From positions 141,692 through 205,691 of the forward strand of contig BJOX01000153.1 in the NCBI GenBank assembly GCA_009731375.1: a stretch of 64,000 nucleotides of DNA, given 5' to 3'. This document shows positions 44,116-53,288 of the stretch, one piece after another. The position numbers and the translations under genes are program-made. Within the stretch, counting starts at the first letter, position 1, and each line of letters starts with the position of its first letter. The stretch comes from Paulinella micropora. Its lineage: Eukaryota > Cercozoa > Imbricatea > Euglyphida. The notes under the pieces were generated by a model. That model saw only the letters and a program-made list of their open reading frames with translations. It searched no databases and had not been told where the DNA came from.

Positions 44116-45350
44116 AGGGAGGGGGAGGGAGGAAGAGGAGAGGAGGAGGGAGGGCCGCGCGGGGCTCCGTATAAGCGGAAGAACCAACAGCACATGTTGC
44201 CTGATTCTAGCGTCCAGAGCAGCGAGGCGCGCCTTTCGCGGCCCACGAGCCAGGCTAGCTCAGCCGTGAACACGTCTTTCGTCAGGGCCTTGTCACCCGC
44301 GTAGAACCTGAGCAACTGCAGCGCGCCCCGGCCGAGGTACAGAGTCACCGCCAGCAGAGAGCCGGCGCAGGGGTCCAGCGCGCGCACGGCCAGTTCCAGA
44401 CCGCGTTGGTTGCCGTGCAACATGCCGCAAAAGTCTGCGTAACAGAGCTGATAGTGCGGCGGGGGAGGTTCGAGCTTGGCGCGGCGGGTTAGGAACTCCT
44501 CGAGCGAGCCTGGGTGCACAGTTAGGCCGGGCGCTTGCAGGGCCCACAGCTGCTCGCAGGTCTTGGCGCACAGGTTGGGCACGTCGGCCTGCAGCGGACA
44601 GGGGGTGCCGGCCTGCAGCGCGCGGAAGGAGCAGCCACCGCTGCCCTCCAACAACAGTACCGAGGCCTTCACCAGTTGCCGAACCTTCACCAGGGCCGCC
44701 AGCTCCGCCGCCAGCCGCTCGTTGCAAGTGGCTTTGAAGTGGCGGTCCCTGTCCTGGTTGTACACCTCCACCGACGCCTGCAGGGGTTGCTGTAGGAATG
44801 CGTTGTTCAGCCGCCGCCGCTCACACCCCGCGCGGGCTTCCGCCTCGAGGCGCAGGCGGCGGTCCAGCAGGGGCACGGGCACGTAGTCGCTCTTGCCCGC
44901 GTGCCGCCCGCGTCCTGTATGCCTCACCAGGGCGTACCACACCCCGTCGATTTCGCGCGTGCCTTCGCCGAGTTTGTAGTCACACGAGGCAAAGCGGGCC
45001 CGCCGCAGCTGGCTGTGCAGGATACACAGCAAAACGGAGTAGCGCCCGCCGGCCAGCTCAAAGGCTAGCAGGAGGCCCGCGTCCGCGGCCGCAAAGACGG
45101 TCGGCGCCCAGTGCACGACCCGTCCGCGGACGACGGCCCCTGGGTAAGGCCGTGAGTCGGCTACGGCCGTCTCGTGGTCTGGGTATTCTGTGTCTGTCCA
45201 GGTAAGCTCCAGGTCGCCCGTGTCCAGGTCGCGCAGGGTTTCCACCAGAAAACCGCGGTACGTGGGGAAACAGAGCGTGTCGGTGCCAGCTACGGGGGGC
45301 TGCAAACTAGTCGTAGTCATAGTAGTTTCTTTCTGTGGCCGACGCTGCAT
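44112..45350 (-). CDS. hypothetical protein, 412 residues
   Basis: ATG at 45350 (alternative ATG at 45320, MTTTSLQPP). GC-rich and free of stops, with good coding character. Beta-rich N-terminal half (LCFPTYRGFLVETLRDLDTG; VVRGRVVHWAPTVFAAADA), a central charged helix (RRLRLEAEARAGCERRRLN) and a Cys/His-containing C-terminal half (CPLQADVPNLCAKTCEQLWA; HYQLCYADFCGMLHGNQRG). I do not recognise a family. Its 3' end meets the membrane protein gene tail to tail with a shared palindrome. Confidence 0.55.
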   Translation of the reverse strand: MQRRPQKETTMTTTSLQPPVAGTDTLCFPTYRGFLVETLRDLDTGDLELTWTDTEYPDHETAVADSRPYPGAVVRGRVVHWAPTVFAAADAGLLLAFELAGGRYSVLLCILHSQLRRARFASCDYKLGEGTREIDGVWYALVRHTGRGRHAGKSDYVPVPLLDRRLRLEAEARAGCERRRLNNAFLQQPLQASVEVYNQDRDRHFKATCNERLAAELAALVKVRQLVKASVLLLEGSGGCSFRALQAGTPCPLQADVPNLCAKTCEQLWALQAPGLTVHPGSLEEFLTRRAKLEPPPPHYQLCYADFCGMLHGNQRGLELAVRALDPCAGSLLAVTLYLGRGALQLLRFYAGDKALTKDVFTAELAWLVGRERRASLLWTLESGNMCCWFFRLYGAPRGPPSSSPLPPSPSL

Positions 45351-45386
45351 CCAACAGGACCTGGCGGCTGGAGCACTTGCCAGTAA

Positions 45387-45464
45387 GGGGGGGGAGCGCT
45401 CCCCCCCTGGCCAGCAAGGGGGGGGGGGGGGGGGCCCCCCCCCCCCCGGGGGGGNNNNNNNNNN
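45387..45464. repeat. palindromic poly-G/poly-C tract and 10-N gap
   Basis: G7-AGCGCT-C7 at 45388-45407 is a perfect palindrome. A second CCTTGC-type arm, G18, C13, G8 and the gap 45455-45464 follow. Confidence 0.9.
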
Positions 45465-45606
45465 CCGAGGGAGGAGTGATAGGATTTATAGCTGCAAGAT
45501 TAATAGTTTTTAAATAAATTTCTTTTTTTCTTGTTGTACTTGGTTCTCTGCGCCCCAACCAGAAGGTGGCACCGTCGTCCGGCATTCTTGCTTTTCCGTT
45601 CGTTGG

Positions 45607-45889
45607 ATGATGAAGCTTGTGCGCCAGGAACTTGTTGTTATATATTTCAGCGAATGTGTAGCTCACAGCCTGGGCCTTTGGCTGTTGCAACAGGCTGGCA
45701 GTGGGAGGGGGCGGCCTGGAGACTCTCGTCGCAGCCCCGGACTGGAGTTGAGTATACCCAGAAGCACAAAACAGCTAGACGTGGATCTGGGGCTTTTGTT
45801 TGAGCGCACGGAGAATCTCCTTAACGACTGGCTAAGCAAGAGTGAGAGAGAGACAGGGATAGGAAAAAGAGGCAAGGGGGGGGGGGGGG
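45607..45889 (+). CDS. hypothetical protein, partial, runs into a gap
   Basis: ATG at 45607 (or 45610) opens a frame of about 90 codons (KLVRQELVVIYFSECVAHSL; TKQLDVDLGLLFERTEN) that ends in a poly-G run and gap 45890-45942. A minus-strand frame over the same bases (45690-45480) is the alternative. Confidence 0.3.
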
Positions 45890-45969
45890 NNNNNNNNNNN
45901 NNNNNNNNNNNNNNNNNNNNNNNNNNNNNNNNNNNNNNNNNNCCCCCCCCCCCCCCCCCCCCCCCCCCC
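45876..45969. other. poly-G, 53-N gap, poly-C: probable unresolved foldback
   Basis: G14 enters the gap (45890-45942) and C27 leaves it, so the missing sequence is the tip of an inverted poly-G/poly-C structure. Confidence 0.75.
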
Positions 45970-46020
45970 ATTGCACACTTTTTGTCTCGCTTGCACTCGG
46001 CGCGGCGGGGGAGTGTTTTG

Positions 46021-46879
46021 ATGTGTAATATGATGGGGAGTGTAAAGGCGCCAACGCCAACAGTGTTGGGACATTGTCACTGGCCCAGCTGCCTGCGGGA
46101 GTTTACCACGGCCAAGAGCGGCCCTTCTCTGCGAAGTTGTGGGCGTTGCTCTGCTGCTAGGTATTGTAATTTGGAATGCCAACATGAACACTGGGATGAG
46201 CACAAACGGGTTTGTAACAATCCGACTGCAGAGAGCGTTCAGCGGGTACAAGAAATGTATTTTGGAGACATGGTGGTGGGAATCAGGGAGCGGCGCGTGT
46301 ATAAAGAACTCATACAGAAAGCCCAGAAACATCATGGCGGTGGGCTGGTATACTTGCTTTTGGGCGTGGAGAGCGAAGAAAGCGCGTACCCCCGCACCCG
46401 ACTAGACGAATCAAGGTGGACGTGGCTGCGTACGCTGGAACAGAGCCAGGCTACGAAGGTGGCGAGTAAGCCCTTTCCAGCCCTGACGCTAATTATCATA
46501 TCGGTGCCGTACAAGGTAAGTTTCAGGGATTTTAAAAACAGGTATATACTGCAGAACCGAAATTTTTCTGTGCTGTCAGAAGAGGACGACAAGTTTGGGA
46601 TGTACGGCCAAATGTCCAAAGTACTAGGTTACGAGGCAAAGTGCAAGGCTCTGCTGAGGGCACCGAGATGCGTCGTCTGCAAGAGTGAGATTGCTTGCAG
46701 AGCTGCAGGCTTGCACAAGGTGTGCTTGCTATTTGTACTGCGAGCAATGTCAGGAGCTGCACAAAGAAACGTGCCCGGTTCAGGACGAGGAAGAGCGGGA
46801 GGGCAGCACGTTGCTGGGAGAGCTGGCGCGACGGAAGACCCTGAGCAAGTACTTGCGTTTAATGAAGAACCCCCCCCCC
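46021..46879 (+). CDS. double MYND-finger protein, frameshifted, 3' end in gap
   Basis: ATG at 46021 (MCNMMGSVKAPTP). A MYND zinc finger follows at about residues 20-62: CHWPSC, then CGRC, YCNLEC and HEHWDEHKRVC. MYND fingers bind proline-rich protein partners. About 165 residues follow without a recognised domain. A second MYND starts CVVCKSE near 46672 and resumes in another frame as CTRCACYLYCEQCQELHKETC near 46706-46770, so a one-base error or mutation lies at about 46685-46706. Then an acidic stretch runs to the gap 46880-47058. An in-frame 39-nt GTAAGT...CAG segment (46516-46554) could be an intron. Confidence 0.65.
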
Positions 46880-47085
46880 NNNNNNNNNNNNNNNNNNNNN
46901 NNNNNNNNNNNNNNNNNNNNNNNNNNNNNNNNNNNNNNNNNNNNNNNNNNNNNNNNNNNNNNNNNNNNNNNNNNNNNNNNNNNNNNNNNNNNNNNNNNNN
47001 NNNNNNNNNNNNNNNNNNNNNNNNNNNNNNNNNNNNNNNNNNNNNNNNNNNNNNNNNNTTTAAAAAAACCCCCCCCCCCCCCCCC
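46880..47085. other. 179-N gap with poly-C flanks
   Basis: C10 before and, after TTTAAAAAAA, about 22 C behind the gap. Confidence 0.95.
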
Positions 47086-47366
47086 CCCCCGAATGCCGGA
47101 CGCGGACCTACGATCGCCTGTGCTTTGTGGCCAGTAGGCTGTTGTTGGCGACAGCGATTGAGCTCGTGAGGCTAGCACCCCGTGCGCGCAACCAAGATGA
47201 GCTGCTGCAAGCTCAGCTCAAGGAGGCGGCCTTTCTACTGGACCAGGCGCAGGCGCCCGCCCTCGGCCTGTTAGAGGCGCTGGACCGCGGCTTGCTTGAA
47301 CAGCTCCTGCAGAGCTACATACCCAGCCCGCTTAGAGCGCGAGCCCGCCCGTGCGGGCTGGCATGA
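47086..47366 (+). CDS. C-terminal part of a plus-strand gene
   Basis: The best frame (from about 47127 to TGA at 47364-47366) reads as a helical Leu/Ala-rich end (RNQDELLQAQLKEAAFLLDQ; ALGLLEALDRGLLEQLLQSY). It could be the C-terminus of the MYND gene across the gap. The last codons lie in a hairpin. AATAAA at 47465-47470 follows a (CA)n tract (47441-47457). Confidence 0.4.
47342..47359. terminator. GC hairpin just before the stop codon
   Basis: AGCCCGC pairs with GCGGGCT around a CCGT loop; the TGA is 4 bases downstream. Same stem as the intergenic hairpins at 40534, 61083 and 62276. Confidence 0.7.
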
Positions 47367-47502
47367 AAAAGCCTTAACAATGGCCTGTTCTTCTTCGTGC
47401 AGCAGAGTTGACAGATAAGTTGGCGCCAGCAAAGTACCACACACACACACACACACAAAGTTTTAATAAAAAAATCCGATTAACGTCTTATACACTAGAA
47501 TC

Positions 47503-49516
47503 TCAGCCCGACGGAAGGCTCGTTCTCTCCTCCACTCGCGGCAGCGGGCCGGGCTGGGGATCAAAGATGTTGTTAGCGGCGGCAGCGAGAGTGAGTGGGA
47601 TGAGGGCTCCTTCTGCGCCCAAGCGCACGTTGAAGCTGCAGGTAGGGTGAGTGGCGAGGGCGGAGAGGACGCGCAGCATCTGAGTGTAGCGTGCAATGTT
47701 GGCGGCGTCGAGCCTGAGGTCGCCCAGCTCGATGATCCATTCGATGCTCCTGAGGGTGTCGGTAGCGTGGTGGGCGCTGTCGGGCAGGAAAAGCCTGGCC
47801 AGACTGCTGGGCAGGCGGCAGTTGGCGTGGTCGAGGAGCGTGCCGGTGGTTTCGTCAGCGAAGACGGTGCCTGCGCCCATGAGGGCAAGCTTCCAGGCGC
47901 CAACCAGGTGCGTGCTGCGCAGTTTCTGCAGGCCCTGCGAGCTGATGGCGCTGCAGCAGGCTGAGCGTTCCCTGCACTGCCAGCGACTGATGTGATAGAG
48001 GGGTTCAAGGAGGTCGATGTCACAGTCTTGTATCTTAACGTCGAGTTGGGTGAGTTCGAATCTAGGCAGGAGCACCGCCAGCAGCGACTGGAAGGCACAG
48101 GCCGAGGAGCACAGGCCGCTGAGCCTGTGTTCGTACAGGGCCAGGTTACGCAGGCGTAGCTCGCACTGGAGCCCAGGCTGAGAAAGTTGCCAGGTGTCGA
48201 CAAAGGACAGCAACTGACGCACCTGGGCGCCCCCGGCGCTGAACGCCCCCATGTCTAGCGTCAAAGAGAGGCGGAGCGGCCTGGCCAGGGCTACTTTGGC
48301 CAAGAGCCCCTGCGCGGTGTGGGGCGGCCGAGTGGCTTCTTCAAAGGCCGCGAGGGAGATCTCTACCTGCAGGTTTTCCAGTTTGGGATAGATGAGGGCA
48401 GGGGTGTGGGGCCAGGGAACAGAGGGGCCAAGGCAAGGGAGGAAATACGGGGAGAGGCGTCTCTGCACCAGACAACGCAGGTTAGGGAGCCGAACGCAGG
48501 TCCGTCCGATCAGGGTTCCCTCAAACAACTGGCAGTCGTGGATGCGCAGTTCCTCCAGCGCGCCGAAACTGCCCTTGGCCACCAGCTCCTCGACCCGCGT
48601 GTCGTTCCAGAACTGGCCGTGCAGGTCTAGGCTGCGGACCTCCTGACAGTTCTTGGCGCTCACGCTGCACAGCGTGGGCAGCGATCCGCAGATGCGACAG
48701 CTGCTCCAGTGCCACCGCGGGGCAGTCCGTGATCACAAGCTCCTGCAGACCCTGCAGATGCGCCTGTACCACCAGGTTGACTAGGCGCTCGTCCGTCCAG
48801 TAGGCTCCCTAGAGACCCAGCGTGCATTTCTGCGGCCACTGCCGCAGCACGAGCTGCAGCCTGCCGAAGGCCTCCGTGCCCCCCTCGTCGGAGACCTCCA
48901 GGTGCAGTGCCCGCGGTTGGAGGTTCCCGTGCCGGGCGACGCCGCTGGCTTTGTTGAACACTATGGCCAGGCAGTTGCCCACCGTCAGCACGCTCCCGCG
49001 CAGTCGTAGCTCCGTCACATTGGGCATCATAAACAGCAGTTGATCCAGCAGCACTGGTACGTTCCCCCCGTCCGTGAAGTCGGCGCCTGGCGCCAGTTCC
49101 AGGACGCCGCCCCCTCCTCCTCGTCGGGCTCCCGGCGCAGAGCCGTCCGCGGAGCCTAGGTAAGCCGCTAACGCCTTGGCCACGAAGCCCGCCACATCAT
49201 CCACGACAGCCTCTTCAGCCGGGGAACGGCTCACGGTGTCTTTGGAAAGGCAGTGACCGATCAGGGCGCCGAAGCTTTGCTGAAGTTTTTCGGTCCGCTG
49301 GACAAGCAATGGAAGATCAGGCAGAGCTTGGACGCAGTCCGCCACTAGCACTGACAGCAAGGGCGACATGCCCCCCGCCGGAGCGGTCGGAGCATCGTTA
49401 CAAGCTGTAACGGTAGGTGAGACAGGCTTGCTAGACTCTTCGTTCGCAGCGTCCGCTGGCGCCAGTGTCGACAGGCTACAATCAGACGACGACGATAGCC
49501 TACGTTTGCCTAGCAT
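47503..49516 (-). pseudogene. leucine-rich-repeat-like protein with an in-frame TAG and a frameshift
   Basis: ATG at 49516 (MLGKRRLSSSSDCSL). The N-terminal 110 residues are Ser/Ala-rich. LRR-like segments follow: VTELRLRGSVLTVGNCL, RALHLEVSDEGG, LQELVITDCPAVALEQL, VRSLDLHGQFWNDTRVEEL, LEELRIHDCQLFEG and others. A TAG at 48809-48811 interrupts the first frame (WPQKCTLGL, stop, GAYWTDERLVNLVV); it continues in frame to about 48690, where sense moves to the 48663-47503 frame and runs to TGA at 47503. The total would be about 670 residues, plausibly a protein-interaction scaffold such as an F-box/LRR type; no F-box is seen. Confidence 0.5.
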
Positions 49517-49590
49517 GTTTGTCTTCGGTTCGCCGGGCGGCAAAGAAAAAAAAAACAAGAGAGGGGAGGGAGACAGAGAGAAGAAGACAG

Positions 49591-50067
49591 GGGGGGGGGG
49601 NNNNNNNNNNNNNNNNNNNNNNNNNNNNNNNNNNNNNNNNNNNNNNNNNNNNNNNNNNNNNNNNNNNNNNNNNNNNNNNNNNNNNNNNNNNNNNNNNNNN
49701 NNNNNNNNNNNNNNNNNNNNNNNNNNNNNNNNNNNNNNNNNNNNNNNNNNNNNNNNNNNNNNNNNNNNNNNNNNNNNNNNNNNNNNNNNNNNNNNNNNNN
49801 NNNNNNNNNNNNNNNNNNNNNNNNNNNNNNNNNNNNNNNNNNNNNNNNNNNNNNNNNNNNNNNNNNNNNNNNNNNNNNNNNNNNNNNNNNNNNNNNNNNN
49901 NNNNNNNNNNNNNNNNNNNNNNNNNNNNNNNNNNNNNNNNNNNNNNNNNNNNNNNNNNNNNNNNNNNNNNNNNNNNNNNNNNNNNNNNNNNNNNNNNNNN
50001 NNNNNNNNNNNNNNNNNNNNNNNNNNNNNNNNNNNNNNNNNNNNNNNNNNNNNNNNNNNNGGGGGGG
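49591..50067. other. 460-N gap with poly-G flanks
   Basis: G10 before and G7 after the gap 49601-50060. Frames spanning it are not reliable. Confidence 0.95.
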
Positions 50068-50138
50068 AAGAGCGCGAGGGACTGCTCTTTTTAGAGTATA
50101 AGAAGAAGCGCAGCGAAGAAAAAGAAAAGGAAAATATC

Positions 50139-53032
50139 ATGGCAACAGCAGAGCAGCAAAAGCGCTTGGTGTTGTTAACGGACAGATTGGCTAGATTGCA
50201 CAGCATGGGACATGTAGGAAATCATACGAAGGATGTTGAGACAATCGGACGTGTAAAGAGTTTCATGGCAAAACTTAGCCAAAATTTCTCCACAGACATA
50301 TTGGGAATGTGGAGGCTGTTTTACGACGACAATCCGAAATACTGGGAGAACGCCTCGCAAAAGATGTGGGGGCATGTAAAGGACGACGCAGATGCTCTGC
50401 TGCGCATGGCGTATGCCGCCAATGCGCTAGAGGTCAAATGCTACGATGACTTTGTCGAACAGACCCAAATGCTGTTTGCACGACTAAGCGATGATGTACT
50501 GCGGGTTCCAGATAAACTAGCAGCAACCTTCGACACAGTTTGTCGGGATCTAATAAGAAATAAGCCCTTTTTAGAGGACGAGTTTATCAGCTACAAGCTG
50601 GGTTGGATACCCGAGCATTCGCCGTACTTTGCTAGGGCCCAACAGCTCGCGACAAGGCTGTGCCCGCCTATGTGGCGTGATAAACTGGCAGAAAGAGCAA
50701 TCAACATGCACTTGATCCTGACTGACGACCCCGCCCTTACGCGCTGTCTAGTTACGCCGGAGCTGTTGGAGGCGGTGCGCGGAGCGGCCGAGGCGGTCCT
50801 GAAAGGGCGGGCAGCCTCTGCCGACTGGAACGGTGAGTACTTTGTAAATTTAAATGGTACACTGGCTCGGTTGGCGGCCCAGATCACGCAAGCGGAAACG
50901 AGTAGTCATCATCCTCGTCATCAGCAAGGAGGGCCTGGCGCATGCGTGCCCTTTTTAGACAAGTGGATTAAAAAAACCCTGAAGCAGGCCGAGCGGCTCT
51001 GCAAGCCAACCCGCGTGGGCGCGCGACTAGCATTAGCTTCCGCGGGTTCCTCGGTGGGCGCGCAGGGGCCCGCCGAGAAGAAACAACGCACAGACAAGCA
51101 CGTAGAGCAAGTTAGCCAAGCGCTTATGCTCTTGACGCAGAAGAGCAAGATATGGGGAGGAGGAGGTTTCTACAGGGAATCTCCAGGTGTGTGCCGACGA
51201 ATCGACGCACAGGTTGCGCTGTGGATAAGTATCAAGGAAAAGTTCGGACGCAGCCAGGCCCGCCGAGACTGGGGGAGTAAAAGTCGGGGCGTGCACGCAC
51301 CTGCCAATTCCGAGACACGCACTTTCAACGCTTGGTTCCAAAGTGAGTATTTGGCTGGCAATCAAAGGAAAGAGTACGAACTAACCGAAGCTCAGTGGGA
51401 AGAACTTGGTGAGCTAAAAACGGCAAATTCCACATTGCTGAGCCCGCAAGGGCTGTGGCTAGGCAACCAACTGGCTGGCTTGGTGAAAACAAAAAAGTCG
51501 AGTGGGAGCGCTGATCATAAGCTTGACCTGTTTGTAGCGGATGGCTTCTGTCTGGCGTGGTATGACGGGACAGAGGAAGCTGCGGCGGTGGTAGCGACCC
51601 CGGCCGCTCGCGCCGTCGTCCAAAAGGGGCGGCTTGTCGGCGTCTCCGAGGAGCCGCCGCCTAAGCCCCTGCGAAATCTCGACGTTCAATGTTATTTAAA
51701 CACTGTGGTCCAGTGTCTTTGTCCTGTACTAGCCAGCAGGATGTTGAAGTCTGAAGAAAAGGCTGGCAAAGAAGTGGCTTGCGGGGAGTGTGTAGGCTGC
51801 CGGCTGGAGGCGTTGTGCAACGGGCTGGTTCCGTACGGAAGCAGGTTTGAAAGAGGGACACGGTCTGTCGACGACTCGCTCCAACGTATTTTACGCGATA
51901 TACACCGACTCGAGTCCGTGGATGAGGAGGGCTCCGGGGGCAGGATGGCTGACGTGACTGAGGCAGTCGCTAAAATTCATGCTGCAATATATGCAGGCAA
52001 CAAGAGTTGTGAACCCTTTTTGAAAAAGTGGACAAGCAGCCTGGGATATCAAGAAGTCGAAAGAAGAGTCTGTTACGCAGGACCGTACACGACCTGAACC
52101 CAACATGATTCGTGGCTCCTGCATGGCATTGTCCTTGACTTACCCATAGAAGCCGAGCAGAAGAGAAAAACCAGGAACGAGCGCGAAAGGTTACAATCCC
52201 TGCCCATGCATCTGACTCTCCAGCAAATAATAGATGCCTACCTGCAGAATCAGTACCAGGACGAAAACTACGCGCTCTGCCCCAGCTGCCAAGCCGGCGC
52301 CAGAAGGGGTTGCAGCTATACGCGCAGTCTGGTGGCAGAAGATTCCAAGGGGGCCGCGCCCTGGCTGGTGCTGTACAGCGCACCTGCGTTGGAGCGAAGA
52401 GCCGCAAAGCAGAAAAGCTAAAAACCCCACTAGTGCTTACGCCTACCGTACAGATCCCCTTCGCAGAGTTTTCTGCTAGTGCGCAGACCTTGGGCGAGGG
52501 GAGAAGGTACATATACCTGCTGGAGGCGGTGGCGTGCCATACTGGTGTTGCGAAAACGCCTGATTCCTGTCACTACTATGCTTACCGGCGCGGCGCCGAC
52601 GATAGGGGGGGCTGGTGGCGCCTGGACGACGCTGCGCCCCCGACAAGCTTAGGGTGGGCAGAGGTGCAAGAGGACACAGCCTTCTCGGGCAGGCTGGTGG
52701 TGCTACGGCTAGTTGATGCCAACCCGCGACCCGCGCTGGGGCTGTGGCAGGGGAGCTTCCGCCTAGCCGAGCGCGCCTGGCAAAAGGTCGGGCGGTCCGA
52801 GCTGGTTTACGTCATGGATAAGGCTGGCTATGTAACGAGTGGAGACAGCATGTCGTATATTACCCAGATCATCGGGGCAATATGCGAAGGAATTATTCAG
52901 TCTGCTAACAAACAAGTACTCCTCGGCTATTCACAGCAGGAGACACTGAACCATGATTCCAGTTTTGCTGCAGTGGAGAAGCTCTTAGCCAAGCAGTTGC
53001 TGACTCATTACGGTCTAGCTCTCTCGCCTTAG
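50139..53032 (+). CDS. ubiquitin-specific protease (USP/UCH, peptidase C19), with in-frame TGA and one frameshift
   Basis: ATG at 50139 (MATAEQQKRLVLLTD). Residues 1-500 are a novel, mostly helical N-terminal region. The USP Cys box is at about 510-528 (PLRNLDVQCYLNTVVQCL, catalytic Cys 518). TGA at 52095-52097 interrupts the catalytic domain, but the same frame continues with HGIVLDLPIEAE, a SLPMHLTLQQIIDAYLQ segment and the zinc-binding CPSCQ. A frameshift at about 52400-52425 then leads to VQIPFAEF, the His box (SCHYYAYRR, His codon at about 52571) and WWRLDDA. The Cys and His are present, so a restored protein could remove ubiquitin. Stop TAG at 53030 lies in a hairpin. Confidence 0.75.
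52095..52097 (+). other. in-frame TGA inside the USP catalytic domain
   Basis: CYAGPYTT, TGA, TQHDSWLLHGIVLDLP: the frame and the protease fold continue across it, so this is not a natural end of the domain. No AG acceptor allows simple removal by splicing within the next 50 bases. Confidence 0.75.
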
Positions 53033-53038
53033 CGAGAG
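53021..53038. terminator. hairpin overlapping the USP stop codon
   Basis: CTCTCGC pairs perfectly with GCGAGAG around a CTTA loop. The stop TAG (53030-53032) spans the loop and right arm. Confidence 0.75.
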
Positions 53039-53103
53039 CGAGTTAGGAAATCCCAAGTAATATTAAAAAAGGACAAAAGAGTGTTGATTGCCCCCTCCCT
53101 CTC

Positions 53104-53257
53104 NNNNNNNNNNNNNNNNNNNNNNNNNNNNNNNNNNNNNNNNNNNNNNNNNNNNNNNNNNNNNNNNNNNNNNNNNNNNNNNNNNNNNNNNNNNNNNNNN
53201 NNNNNNNNNNNNNNNNNNNNNNNNNNNNNNNNNNNNNNNNNNNNNNNNNNNNNNNNN
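53104..53257. other. 154-N gap
   Basis: Gap between the USP gene and the start of the EGF-type gene. Confidence 0.99.
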
Positions 53258-53288
53258 CAAAATAAAAACAGAAAAGCAGGCGAGAGAA

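Noticed and set aside
49368-50100. Plus-strand frame joining across the 460-N gap into the USP gene
   Set aside because: Continuity depends on N codons. The LRR-type gene occupies the minus strand left of the gap, and a good ATG for the USP lies at 50139.
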